Source of the DNA: Neodontobutis hainanensis
Taxonomy: Eukaryota > Chordata > Actinopteri > Gobiiformes > Odontobutidae
Reading direction: 5' to 3'
NCBI GenBank assembly: GCA_024349245.1
Contig: JALDNG010000004.1
Location: 1,294,001 to 1,358,000, forward strand
Length of the DNA stretch: 64,000 nt
Position numbers and translations under genes: made by a program. The notes below the pieces were generated by a model. The model ran no database searches. It was not told the origin of the DNA and worked only from the letters and a program-made list of their open reading frames with translations. Within the stretch, counting starts at the first letter, position 1; every line of letters begins with the position of its first letter. This document shows, piece after piece, positions 1 to 12,775 of this stretch.

Positions 1-2807
1 ATAAACATTTAAAGAAGTGCCTGCCTCAGTCCAGTTGTAAACATATATCAGTTACTGTGAAGGAAACCTATGTTGAAGTAAGGGCCGGCTCCAAAAAACC
101 CATTGCACAGCTTCTAAAAATGTCAAACCTAATCGCTGACGGTCACATACGTTTAGCTTCACCAAGCCATCTTGAACTGAACAGTCATCTGAGACCGGTT
201 TAGCTGTAGTTCACATTTTACAACCCCATCAGCACCTAAACACTCAAACCATACTGTATCTAAGTTCACAAACAAATATGCAAACCCATTGTCTTGCCGT
301 TTCTTCCTCATGTGTTTGTATCTGTCAGGAAATTGTCACATCCATTAATCGTGTCTCTGTAACAAACCCAGGGCAGAACATAAATAGATTTATGGACATA
401 GTTAACTCGTCTCACATGTTCGTATCACGTCAAGTCACTCGACCTAATATCAGTCGGTTTTATGGTTTTCTCTGGAATAAGTGACAGCGGCTGTGACTAT
501 ATGCAATCAGACCCCAATTAATTGCATTTAATATGAAGTTATAATTGTGTGTTTCCTTTTTTTGTTTTCAAATGAACCTATATTTATACAAGTTTGGGTT
601 GTTTTTCATAAATTTCTTTGGCCTTGCATTATTTATGGTGTAATGTAAATATGCTCCCACTTGTTTTGTTTTTTTTTCGCACACGGGCAAAGACTTGTAT
701 TTATTATAGAGTAAATGTTCCTGATGATTTTGCTGCTTGTATATGGAGTGTGTTTTTGACTCGAGAGTTGTAAAGAAATTAAATCTTTTTTGCAGAAATA
801 GGTTGTGGATTATTTGAGGTTTTTGTTTCTTTTTTATTAATACATTACAATTTATTACAACATTTTCAACAATTTTAAAACAATTGTAGAAAATTAGCAA
901 CATGAAAAAGAAAAGTGACTTTTGTAAGAGCAGAAGAAACACTAATTTCTATTTTAAAATAAAAAAAGAAACAAAAGAAGTCATATGAAGCAAAAAAAAA
1001 CAATTCAAATTCAAAAGAAAAAGTACAATTTTGAAGAAATTCTAACTTTCAGGAGATGGCATCTGACAATTTCACCCTATACACTCCCCCTTTGAATTCC
1101 TACGGTAGCCCTGCAGGGACATGCTGCTGTCTGTGAACAAATGCAGTAAAAATAATCACATGAAGGGTTTGCATTAGAAAAAAATTAAAACATTAATTTA
1201 GCTCATGAATGTCTTGGCCCTTTTTGCAGTACTAAGAGTTAAAAAAAAAAACATGACATCAACCTCCAGCTGTGCTTATTTGATGAAGTTGCTGCACCTT
1301 CTTGGTTCTAATCGACTCAAATACAGCTTAAGTTAAAGCTAAACCCAATCAAACTAAATTGTAATTATTCATAGTATTAATTATTTAATGTTTGTTGTGT
1401 TTTTAAATGACAAATAGCTTTAGTTGATATTGTTCCTCTTCGGTTTTGTACTTTCTCTGGCGTTTGTTCCACTGTTATTGAGTGGGGTCTCATTTTCTTC
1501 TGGCGTCTGATTGTGCCACTAGAGCTTTATAATTTAATTTATAATTTCTGATTGTGAAGGCTCACGTCTTAAACACACCTGTCATTCTTTTTTAAATCTT
1601 AAATAGATAAATGGCCGCTGAATCTAACTGTTGATATATTGAAGTCTGATCTAAAATCTACTGAGGTCAGAAGTGGCTCAATTGGCAAATAAAGATCCCA
1701 GGTGGAAACAGATTTGTTCAGTCTACGCTTGGGCCTGTGCTGTGTTGTGTTGGAGGTGATTGTCTCCAGAGCCTGATGTTCAGGCACTGTTTGCTTTAGT
1801 TGTCTCGGTGGGCTCTGGGCTGGACGCTCCACAGGCCACTGACAATTAGCTCCACATTAAAAACCTTTCATCCTGCTGCTTATTCCTCTCTTTAACACTT
1901 CCTCACAGCTCTGTCCTCTCCAGCAGATTTTACCCACAAGCCTCGCCTAAACGTCCATTAGGAGCTAACGGGTTGCTAAGAAACGAAGCAGAGCAGAATG
2001 AGTCAACAACAGAGCGGGCAGGACATTTAGGACAAAAAAGAAATGCACAGTTTACACCATGTGTCTGTGTCAAGAATCGAGATCTTACTACTTTACGTAA
2101 AACATGGCTTCTTTAGTTTAGTTTATTTTGGTCAAAAAATGAATAATGATTTACTTTCAAAAACCTAAATAATAAAAAAAAACTTCACATTGACAGAAAG
2201 GGTGTAGGCTGAAGATTGGTTTATTGTTTTCAGGAACAAAGTCATTCTTTTATGTTTCTATGTATTTTGGAATAACATTTTTAATTTTGCCATCATGTTG
2301 CAGGTGAAAGTAACAGAGGTGTCGGCATAACCTTATGTTCAAGCCATTCTCTGTTCACGTTCCTGGACCATACTTCGACCAATGCAACCTAAAATAAATG
2401 AAAAACACAATTATGCAACACAAAAGGGCAAACGACTGCTCCGCTGTTGAGAATACTGTATACGTGTGTCTGCCAGGCCAGTAGGTGTGCTGTCTAAAAC
2501 GGGAAACTTTAAATTTATACAACACTAACAGAACATGACTTAATGAAGCACAGAAACACAGTATTTTGTCTTTGTTGCTACACTCAGGTGTCTGGGACCT
2601 GGTTATTATATCATCCATAACACAACAGGAGTAGGTGCTAGAAAACCAATATTGTAAATGTAAACAACCTCCTAAACCACATTGTCTGGTCACATTTTCA
2701 CACATCCATTACAGCACCTCTCGGGTTTTGGAGAGTTTTACTTTGAAACTTTGGTTAAACGCACTTAATGCAGCAAGAGCTAATGGTTTCACAGTTTGCT
2801 CAATCAC
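1..2807. other. No gene recognised
   Basis: AT-rich DNA. Apart from the repeat core at 1075 nothing is identified. Short open frames here have no family resemblance and no convincing splice context. Confidence 0.7.
1075..1140 (+). repeat. Dispersed repeat family 4 core, copy 1
   Basis: TACGGTAGCCCTGCAGGGAC followed by ATGCTGCTGTCTGTGAACAA. The same core occurs at 20890-20940 (TATGGTAGCCCTGCAGGGTC) and weakly near 31213. Confidence 0.45.
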
Positions 2808-3085
2808 ACTTTTAAAGTAGCACTGTGTAGCTTTTAGCCCAAAAATATATATTCTCAAAATCATTTTGATGGATCTTAAACATGAGATCAGTCGAGTCAT
2901 GTTTATTTCACTGACGCAGTGCCCTCAGCTGGACACAAACCTCCTGTCCCCGGGTCAAGGACATGTTGCAAGACATTATTTTATACAGAGGGAGCAGAAA
3001 ATGATAATACCATTTCAGAGACATGTTCTTTTTTCTACTTCCAACTTGCTGCTTGGATAGTCTTTACAAATAAATAAATATTAAG
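2808..3085 (+). repeat. Dispersed repeat family 1 (TTAAAG...CACTGTGTAG), copy 1
   Basis: Starts TTTAAAGTAGCACTGTGTAG and contains CCCTCAGCTGGACACAAACC, CCTGTCCCCGGG, and CTTGGATAGTCTTTACA. The same landmarks recur at 39905-40160. Short, AT-rich and non-coding, it resembles a non-autonomous DNA element with TTAA at its edge; class unproven. Confidence 0.5.
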
Positions 3086-3232
3086 TGCCATCCGGGGGTC
3101 ACTACAGCGAGAAGTAAGCTTGGCAATGTTTTTTTTTGTTTTGAACAGGTTTAGAAGGCCTTTCTTGATGCAACCCTCTCTACTTTTCCCGGGCCTGGAA
3201 CTGGCACAGACCTGGACCTGTGGCTGGAGTTG
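3086..3232 (+). mobile_element. Fish SINE-like repeat, truncated copy
   Basis: Same family as the copy at 21032: GCCATCCGGGGGTCACTACA, TTTCTTGATGCAACCCTCTC, CGGGCCTGGAACTGGCACAG, GGCTGGAGTTGCTC. The tRNA-like end is missing. Confidence 0.65.
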
Positions 3233-3308
3233 CTCCTGAAATGAATAACGTTGTTGTACTTCTGTTCTCAAAGTGAGGTGAAGGGAAATTAATTCCACCT
3301 TAGTTTCT

Positions 3309-3517
3309 TACATTTACATTTACATTTATTGATTTAGCTGACACTTTTATCCAAAGCGACTTACATGAAGCTTCCATTCACCAGTGTTACAGCTGGAACA
3401 CCACTGGTTGGTTAAGTGTCTTGCCCAAGGACACAACGACAGTATGGACTGTGGGGAGAGCAGGAATCGACCCACCAACCTTCCGGTTGAAGGACGACCG
3501 CTCTACCACGCTCAACC
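3309..3517 (-). mobile_element. V-SINE-like tRNA-derived SINE, minus copy
   Basis: Read on the minus strand it starts with GTGGTAGAGCGGTCGTCC (pol III box A), then GGTTGGTGGGTCGATTCC (box B region), the body with GTGTCCTTGGGCAAGACACTT, and the tail GGATAAAAGTG with repeats of TAAATGTAAATG. This is the plan of the fish V-SINE with a LINE-like 3' tail. The second copy at 34998 is in the opposite orientation. Confidence 0.85.
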
Positions 3518-5109
3518 TCATGGTTCTGTCCACGCTCTGCAGTATCGTACGTAGCTTATGAAGTCTGACTGGTGTTAGTCTTTGGGAGTCCAGACTAGTC
3601 TTCATGAAACCAGTTCAGCTCCCAGTCCTAACCCTAGTTACCATCACTAAGACCTGCGTTTCTGTGGAAAATCCCCCATGTACAACTCAAAAACAGTCCT
3701 GCGTTTGGACGTTTGGACCATGTTGTATATTTGGTGTCTTACATTTTCTGTTTAAAAGATCCAACAGTAAATTTATCATCAGATCCATTTTTTTTTAAGA
3801 ATCATTTGGTGTTTACGAGCCAGAGGGATAACCTTCCCATGATTCTTCTTCTAAGCCTTAGACTATGCTTCCACCGTTTGGTTCTGTGAGTTTTTAAGAA
3901 TATACACACACATTTCTGCACTGGCTTCACTTTGAGACAGAAACAATTCATTCCCTTTTGCTTCGGGACTGTTTCTCACTTGAGGCCCATTTTTAAACAA
4001 TAGCTGCTGATGGCGATCGGTTGTTCTAATTGGATTACTTTGTCTGAGTGTTTTCCTCAAAGTGACATTAGATCGATCCCCCTCGGCCCTCGGTGCAGTT
4101 AGAAGCACCAGCGCATGTCTAATGGAGGCTGTGCAAGGTTAACTCCTGCTCTCATTTGTTCTGTGAGCCTTCTTCCCCAGGTCTTTATTCACGTTCTAAA
4201 ACAGCGCTGCGGACAAATCATTTACAGATGTATTTCAGCTCCACATTACAAGCGTTACAAGCGTGTTAACGACACTTTGGGAGCAGTAAAGTTAATAAAA
4301 TGAGTGTAATGTCTTTAAATACAAACCCCGTAGATGAGGAGACCCTTGTTCCAGTTCGGTTTGGCCTCAGGAAAGGGTCAGTGGCAGAAGTCGAGTGGAA
4401 AGTGAGAGTGTGAACGCCGGGGGCGGTTTGAACTCTACTGACCTTAGTCCAGTCTCTGAGCCTCGTTCAGACCTGGCACTAACATCCGTCCTGAGCAAAC
4501 AGCCGTTTTGTGAGTGCTAAGTGTTAACATGCTCATTGAGTCCTGACTTTATTCCCATGTGTTGGATGTTGTTGTAGGTTGTACATGCTCCTGTTGTCCG
4601 ACACAAAACTCCTGATGCTTTAGCTAAAAGTAAGACATCCAAAACTCGAAAATGCTCTGGAACATCTCCATTTCTTGATGTTGTTGACTCCAACTGCACC
4701 AACTTTATTTTAAAAGTGCTTTAAAGATTAAACAATGTGGTACAGAAATATACCCCCCCCCCCCTAAAAAAAAGAAAAAAAAAACAGCACGTTAAAATTA
4801 ATTAAACAACATGAAAACATTAAATAAATATAACTAATAGCTCAAATTAAAAGCACACAAGCTCATGTCGAAATAATGTCTAAAGGCAGCACTTTCCAGT
4901 TTTGTTTTTGGTGCAGCCAGAGTTTGAGTTTTGTTTTTAGGATGAGTCTGTGACATCTGTGACACGAGCTTATGTTTGTTCTTTGCTAGGACTTGTTTAT
5001 CTCATTTTCTGTCAATTCTGTAAAGTACAGAGTTACTTTTGTACAAAATGTGCTCTATAATGACATTTTCTTCATGTTTGCGGGATTCAGTTATAATCAC
5101 AAAATACAT
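3518..5109. other. No gene recognised
   Basis: Unique-looking sequence with several short chance frames on both strands and a C/A homopolymer patch near 4752. Nothing is supported as coding. Confidence 0.7.
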
Positions 5110-7854
5110 CTTAAGATGGTTTTGAATGGGTTTTAGTTGGATTTGAACAGGTTTAAGATGGTATTTAACAGGTTTACATTTTATTGAACAGGTTTAAAAC
5201 GGGTTTGAACAGGTTTTAGATGGATTTGAACATGTCTAAATAGTTTTGAACAGGTTTTAGTTGGATTTGAACATGTTTAAATGGTTTTGAACAGGCTTTA
5301 GTTGGATTTGAAGAGGTTTAAGATGGTTTTGAACAGGTTTTAGTTGGATTTGAGGAGGTTTAAGATGGTTTTGAACAGGTTTTAGTTGGATTTGAACATG
5401 TTTAAATGGTTTTGAACTGGTTTTAGTTGGATTTGAACATGTTTAAATGGTTTTGAACTGGTTTTAGTTGGATTTGAACATGTTTAAATGGTTTTGAACA
5501 GGCTTTAGTTGGATTTGAACATGTTTAAATGGTTTTGAACATGCTTTAGTTGGATTTGAACATGTTTAAATGGTTTTGAACAGGCTTTAGTTGGATTTGA
5601 AGAGGTTTAAGTTGGTTTTGAACAGGTTTTATTTGGCTTTGAAGAGGTTTAAGATGGTTTTGAACAGGTTTTATTTGGCTTTGAAGAGGTTTAAGATGGT
5701 TTTGAACAGGTTTTAGTTGGATTTGAGGAGGTTTAAGATGGTTTTGAACAGGTTTTAGTTGGATTTGAACATGTTTAAATGGTTTTGAACTGGTTTTAGT
5801 TGGATTTGAACATGTTTAAATGGTTTTGAACAGGCTTTAGTTGGATTTGAACATGTTTAAATGGTTTTGAACAGGCTTTAGTTGGATTTGAACATGTTTA
5901 AATGGTTTTGAACAGGCTTTAGTTGGATTTGAACATGTTTAAATGGTTTTGAACAGGCTTTAGTTGGATTTGAAGAGGTTTAAGATGGTTTTGAACAGGT
6001 TTTAGTTGGATTTGAAGAGGTTTAAGATGGTTTTGAACAGATTTTAGATGGATTTGAACATGTCTAAATGGTTTTGAACTGGTTTTAGTTGGATTTGAAC
6101 ATGTTTAAATGGTTTTGAACAGGCTTTAGTTGGATTTGAAGAGGTTTAAGATGGTTTTGAACAGGTTTTAGTTGGATTTGAGGAGGTTTAAGATGGTTTT
6201 GAACAGGTTTTAGATGGATTTGAACATGTCTAAATGGTTTTGAACTGGTTTTAGTTGGATTTGAACATGTTTAAATGGTTTTGAACAGGCTTTAGTTGGA
6301 TTTGAAGAGGTTCAAGATGGTTTTGAACAGGTTTTATTTGGCTTTGAAGAGGTTTAAGATGGTTTTGAACAGGTTTTATTTGGCTTTGAAGAGGTTTAAG
6401 ATGGTTTTGAACAGGTTTTAGTTGGATTTGAGGAGGTTTAAGATGGTTTTGAACAGGTTTTAGTTGGATTTGAAGAGGTTTAAGATGGTTTTGAACAGGT
6501 TTTAGATGGATTTGAACATGTCTAAATGGTTTTGAACTGGTTTTAGTTGGATTTGAACATGTTTAAATGGTTTTGAACAGGCTTTAGTTGGATTTGAACA
6601 TGTTTAAATGGTTTTGAACAGGCTTTAGTTGGATTTGAAGAGGTTTAAGATGGTTTTGAACAGGTTTTAGTTGGATTTGAAGAGGTTTAAGATGGTTTTG
6701 AACAGATTTTAGATGGATTTGAACATGTCTAAATGGTTTTGAACTGGTTTTAGTTGGATTTGAACATGTTTAAATGGTTTTGAACAGGCTTTAGTTGGAT
6801 TTGAAGAGGTTTAAGATGGTTTTGAACAGGTTTTAGTTGGATTTGAGGAGGTTTAAGATGGTTTTGAACAGGTTTTAGATGGATTTGAACATGTCTAAAT
6901 GGTTTTGAACTGGTTTTAGTTGGATTTGAACATGTTTAAATGGTTTTGAACAGGCTTTAGTTGGATTTGAAGAGGTTCAAGATGGTTTTGAACAGGTTTT
7001 ATTTGGCTTTGAAGAGGTTTAAGATGGTTTTGAACAGGTTTTATTTGGCTTTGAAGAGGTTTAAGATGGTTTTGAACAGGTTTTAGTTGGATTTGAGGAG
7101 GTTTAAGATGGTTTTGAACAGGTTTTAGTTGGATTTGAAGAGGTTTAAGATGGTTTTGAACAGGTTTTAGATGGATTTGAACATGTCTAAATGGTTTTGA
7201 ACTGGTTTTAGTTGGATTTGAACATGTTTAAATGGTTTTGAACAGGCTTTAGTTGAATTTGAACAGGTTTAAGATGGTTTTGAACAGATTTTAGATGGAT
7301 TTGAACATGTCTAAATGGTTTTGAACTGGTTTTAGTTGGATTTGAACATGTTTAAATGGTTTTGAACAGGCTTTAGTTGGATTTGAAGAGGTTTAAGATG
7401 GTTTTGAACAGATTTTAGATGGATTTGAACATGTTTAAATGGTTTTGAACAGGTTTTAGATGGATTTGAACATGTCTAAATGGTTTTGAACTGGTTTTAG
7501 TTGGATTTGAACATGTTTAAATGGTTTTGAACAGGCTTTAGTTGGATTTGAAGAGGTTTAAGATGGTTTTGAACAGGTTTTATTTGGCTTTGAAGAGGTT
7601 TAAGATGGTTTTGAACAGGTTTTATTTGGCTTTGAAGAGGTTTAAGATGGTTTTGAACAGGTTTTAGTTGGATTTGAGGAGGTTTAAGATGGTTTTGAAC
7701 AGGTTTTAGATGGATTTGAACATGTCTAAATGGTTTTGAACTGGTTTTAGTTGGATTTGAACATGTTTAAATGCTTTTGAACAGGCTTTAGTTGAATTTG
7801 AACAGGTTTAAGATGGTTTTGAACAGGTTTTAGGTGGATTTGAGGAGGTTTAAG
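5110..7854. repeat. 2.75-kb minisatellite of 41/42-bp units
   Basis: About 66 tandem copies. Each is a dimer of two related ~20-bp halves, for example GGTTTTGAACAGGTTTTAG plus TT and GGATTTGAACATGTTTAAAT. Variants include GAAGAGGTTTAAGAT, GAGGAGGTTTAAGAT and TTATTTGGCTTTGAAGAG. The plus strand is very poor in C and rich in G and T. A 16-unit block is repeated with a 665-bp period (rare markers at 6041/6706 and 6304/6969). Stops occur in all plus frames, so it is not coding. Confidence 0.97.
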
Positions 7855-8297
7855 TCCCACCCTCATGTTAGTCAGTCTGGTTATGTATTGAATGTGAATT
7901 CCTGTGTCCTATTGTGAAGTGTCATACCCTTGTCTGTCAGATTGTCTTCTTGTCCTCGTGTCTTTTCCTCCAGTGTGATCACCTGCTCTGCCCCTAATGT
8001 CTTCCACCTGTCCCTTGTTGTGTGGCCTTTATAGTCTGTGTGTTTTCCCCTGTTCAGGGCCAGTTTATCTTCCCCCCTTTGTGTGAGTTCGCTGGTCAGT
8101 TTCCGTGCAGTTGTTGTTTAGAACTTCTAAAGCATTCCTCGTGTTTAGTGTATTGGACTTTTAGTGTGTTCAGACCTTATCCTTTTTTAGACCTAGTCTT
8201 TGGATTATGATTCTGTACCTTTGCCTGGAAATAAACCTCTGTGAAACATCTGCCTTTGTGGGGTCTGCATTGCGAGTCTTTTTGCCTGGTTCTGACA
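7855..8297 (+). mobile_element. Retroposon-like insertion inside the minisatellite
   Basis: About 443 bp of unrelated sequence interrupts the array. It contains CACCTGTCCC, GGCCTTTATAGTCTGTGTG, TTCCCCTGTTC, AATAAACC and TGGGGTCTGCATTG, and ends TTCTGACA. This layout is common in interspersed repeats of teleost introns; the exact family is not certain. Array sequence resumes with GTTTAAAG, much like the left edge GTTTAAG, so a short target duplication is possible but cannot be told from array sequence. Confidence 0.6.
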
Positions 8298-8345
8298 GTT
8301 TAAAGATGGGTTTGAACAAGTTTTAGTTGGATTCGATGAGACATA
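8298..8345. repeat. Residual minisatellite units after the insertion
   Basis: GTTTAAAGATGGGTTTGAAC and AGTTTTAGTTGGATTCGATG continue the array motif with more divergence than the main block. Confidence 0.8.
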
Positions 8346-8736
8346 AATGGAGTAATGTAAAAAATGATAAAAACTTGTCACTTATCAGTTTGTTCAAATG
8401 AAAATGAAACCTTACATTCAAACTCTGTACAATTTAATAAAAGCTACCAAAGGGTCACCATCTTCAACCCCTGGAAGGATTCTTTTTGACCCCTTACCTC
8501 TTTTGAGTTTGACACCACTGTTACAGAACTACCTTTTAACTTTAGGTTCTGACTGAAAACATGTACTGGATTGGTCTTCAAGCAGGAAAAGAGAAAAGTC
8601 TATTGTTCGAGTGTGAAATTAGTGAGCATCACATGACTTACGAGACAATAATGAGCTGGTATTAATAAAAGAGCAGCAGTAAAGATTGTGCTGCTGTGCG
8701 GTTGGACTAACCCTGTGCTGTTAACGACCCCGGACG

Positions 8737-8778
8737 ATGACGGAACATGAGCCTGTCGCTGCGGTCAGGTCCAGACAG
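8737..8778 (+). other. Weak candidate first exon
   Basis: ATG at 8737 opens 14 codons (MTEHEPVAAVRSRQ) and ends at CAG|gtgagg, a strong donor. The surroundings are locally GC-richer. No family resemblance and no partner exon is found downstream, so chance is the likelier explanation. Confidence 0.12.
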
Positions 8779-11700
8779 GTGAGGGTCTGCATGTGTCGGA
8801 CCGGACTCCTGCACGATAACACCACCAGACCTACTGACACTACTGCAGCTGTAGTTCAAGATTTAATCCAAGTTTAGACACAAATCTAAAATATTTAAGT
8901 GTGTCTTTATGACTTCTCTTTTGTGTAAACTCTTGTTGGATTGTGCTGTGCCTAAGCTCAGCTGAATAAAAAAAACTCCACTGCGTTTGTGATATTGATC
9001 CTCCAAAAGCAGACAACAGACTCCAATGTTAGTTTTGTGGATTATCTCCTTTCCCGTCCCGTCTCAGCTGTGTGTCCATATGCTCAAATATCACTAAATG
9101 TCACTGACGCTGCTCAGAGAAAAGGTTAACACAAACAGTAGAGCGCAAAATGCAGAAATGATTGCGTTTGACGATATTTCTCGATCAAATTCAAACCCAA
9201 TATAAAACTTAATCAGAGTCCCATCTGTTTATTTGTAGAATGGCAGCAGTTAAGAAGTATAGGAAGTCTGAATGTGAGTATTAAAACTGAGTACTTACCA
9301 ATGAAGTAAAGTAATTACTTATTTATTTTAAGGCCTAGGCGAGTATTGTCCAGGATAATAGCAGCTTCGCCACAGGACCCAAGCCTGATAAAGTTAGATA
9401 TTTGATGAAAGATAATAATGTTAACTTAAACAGTGTGTAACCCAAGATGAAATCAATTCTAGCGTTACATAAAATTTGAATTAAAATGGCCAATAGGCTT
9501 GCATTTGTCTCACAATCCATCTTTATCTGCATTCCAGTGACCGACAGAACAAGAAGACACTCTGCAGCGAATTGTAACCCTTAGGGTTCCCAAATTTTTT
9601 TATGAATGTCATTAATATAACTTCAGTCCTCAACATAAAAAAAAAAAAAATTATGGCTTTTCAGATTTTTTTTAACCCCTTAAATGGCAGTTTTAGCAAC
9701 ATATGTTATTTTTTTTTTTTCATCATATTTAAGTCATAATTATTCTTCTGTATCTTCTTGACGTGGTCGGTTTGCTCAGACTCACCTCCGAAGTGGCTTT
9801 CGTCGAGGAGAAGGAGGAGGAGGTGGGTGTCTGTAACGCTCTTTTTTACAGTCCCATTAATCCCTCTGTTCACAATTTCACGCTGGGCTCGGACCCCGGT
9901 GTTATTTTCACAACCTTTCATCCCTAATTCCTGTGGATCCTGAAACCAAACACCTCCTCCTCGTCCTCAGTGCCGCATGTGTTTTCCAACCACAGACAGC
10001 TTTATGTCTCCATCAGAGCCAGCCCGTCCTGAGTCTTTATGAGTGTCCGTGATAATGTTTAATCTGGCACAACGAGGAGATAGTGGACAAACACATCAAA
10101 GGTTATTGTCGCAGCCTCCATATCATCACGTCCTGTTACTGTCCCTGGACTTACAGCCAATTAAAACACTTGCTGAGGCTTAAACGGCTTCAGTGGAGGA
10201 TTGTTAGCGGCCCACTGTGCTTCTGTAAATCATCAACAATGGGACTGTTCCAATTAGGACTACACCAGGATCATGCGCTGACACTATTAATACACTCAGG
10301 AAGACAGCAGTCGACAGAGTTAGACATCTTCGACTTCTGAAGGTTGCTCTTGGTGGAGAAGCAGAAGAAGGGCTTTTTTATTTTTGCAGAAGGCTTTTAA
10401 AGTCATTAAAAGGGGGCTTTCACACCTGCACGGTTTGGTCCAGACTTTCCTGTTTGGTCTGAACCCAACTGAAAAATGAAACCTTGGTACAGTTTGGCCT
10501 GGACTGAGACCAAAGAGCAGCTGTTCTGATCCAAACCAGGGTTCTCTGGAGTTTTGACATGTAACAATTTCAAATTTCTTTCCAATTCTTTTTTTTTTCA
10601 TGTAGAAAACCTAATTAATACTGTTGAATAAACCCTCTATGTATCATTCTGTCTTATAAACTGTCCCACTCCCCTCTGTGTAAATGGGACAGGGGGGAAG
10701 GAGGGGGTTATTGTTTGGACAAATTACTCCAAATTTACACAAACCACTGAGTAAAAAGGTCCACAGGGGGGCATTTGCTGAAGAGTGTGGAGAAAGTACA
10801 TGGAGAGGTCAGAGGTCACAGCGGGGCATGAGGCTCGATGGCTTCTTCTTTGTGTCCCATTATCTCCTTAAACACACAGCTCGTCCCGGGACACTGCTGC
10901 TGTTCCTCTGAGGTGGTCCAGCAGAGACAGATGGAGTCAGGCTCCTTCTACAGTTTGTTTATTGCACTTCTGTCTCTCAGACCGACATTTACAAAATAAC
11001 TGTGTCGGCAGGACGGGGGCATCTTTGTGTGGTTTGTGAAAACAAAAAACGTAACTGCTGCATGGCTCATTTACAAAGTGCTCATTTAACACTTATTAAT
11101 GTTTTATTCATGTACCAGTGTTGCAGTATTTAGGATCTTTTTTTTTAAAAAAAGACAGACCCTTTTCTCTCTGCTTCATTTAGTCTTGTCTCCAACATGA
11201 AGGACTCTTGGTCATACCAAGACGTCGACATCGTTTCTGTAATATCACATGTTTGTGTTTTTAAAGAGGGAAAACTTCTCATAAAAGCTTCTCATATCCG
11301 TGCTGATGCTTACAGTTTTTTGTTGCGGTGTAGTTAGGGCCACCTTGATGTACTAAAAGAATCCCTTATCAGTGTCATACATACAAATGATCAATGTATC
11401 ATTTAATTTTTTTACCAAAAAGTGCACATATTGTATGAACACATCACTTAAATCAAATCTCAAATCTAACAAACATTAACTGCACACACTTATTTACAAA
11501 GAGACTTTTTGCTGCCTTCTTTTTTCTGACTGTAGTCTGTCCGTTTTTACTCATGTCTGAAGCGCAACACCTGGTTTAACACGACATTTAATAACAGTCC
11601 ATCTCATGTGTATCTCCTGCAGGAGCCACGTGCTGCTTCCTACTTTTACAAGAAGCCAATTCCATGCAGGATGTGTTGAGAACCACCAGTCACTGTAGGA

Positions 11701-12659
11701 AAGAAGAACAGAGAGGATAGCCTGTGTGTTACCAAAGCCCTGAATTTAACAAAAAAAATAAATAAAAACATGCAGTCCAAAAAAATTCAGGAAAGGATTA
11801 GGATTTATAAAACTATTCTCTGACCTGCAGTTGAGTGGAGTACACGTTTTTAGGGTTGCATATTTTTAAAGGATGTGAGAAATCTGTTTATTTAAAGCTT
11901 ATTTGTATATGTGTTGCTCGGGCCTCCAAATCTCAAAAACCCATCGTTCTTTGAGAGACTTTTGTTTGAATTGGTTGCTGAAACTATCCCCTGGCATCTC
12001 TTTTCATCTGTCCTGCACTGGTCTTGGTCTTGACTCGTTTGTGTGTCCCTGTCTACGACCCCAGCTCCACCTCCTCACACATGCTACACCATCACAACAC
12101 TGTTCAAGACCTTTATGTCCGACCACAGCTCTCTACCTTCTTTAACATACAAATTGACTGTTTTGTGCGGCTGAATTGGAGATTAATTGCGTGCACCATT
12201 TGGTCGGGGGTCGTTTCAAAAAAGACTTGTGTGGCTGTGATCGGGGTTAGAGATTAGCCGCTGTAGATTACTTCACACTGAGTCCTTTGTGACGCCGTGG
12301 AGAGCGGAGACTGGATTACACTTTAACATCGTCTGAAGCAGGTGGCTCTCACAGTGGAGACAAGCAGCCACTCTCACTGCATTATCCATCAGCCACAACA
12401 CAAATCACACATGTTCACTTTGTCCCAGCAGCAGACACGCTCTGAGTCAGCTATACTTGTTCTTTTAAGGTTTTCTTAGTGTCTGTGTACCTTTCCTACA
12501 GACCCCTCTGGATGACTTAATGAGAAAAAAGATTGAAGAAATGCATTTGTAGGGTTTTAATGGCAGAAGATGCTACCTGTAGTTTCTATTTGAGAGTTCT
12601 TACAAAAACAGACACAGTGTAGTGAAAAGGGACTCCACTCATCCATTAATCTCTTAAAC

Positions 12660-12775
12660 AATATACATTTTAGAATCAGGTTTACTGCCAGGTAAAGTGA
12701 AAAGGTTTACACAATACAAGGAATTTGTTGAAGCATGTTGGTGCAATAACACCACCAATAAATAAAGTTACAAAA
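12660..12775 (+). repeat. Fish interspersed repeat fragment (TACAAGGAATTTG type)
   Basis: Contains TTTACTGCCAGGTAAAG and CACAATACAAGGAATTTGTT, like a common teleost repeat with 'attgccaagta ... acatacaaggaatttg'. Family name not verified. Confidence 0.45.

Noticed and set aside
568..942. 124-codon open frame, minus strand
   Set aside because: Lys/Asn/Phe-rich translation of AT-rich DNA with no domain.
5110..7854. CRISPR-like array
   Set aside because: Units are contiguous with no unique spacers and the genome is vertebrate; it is a minisatellite.
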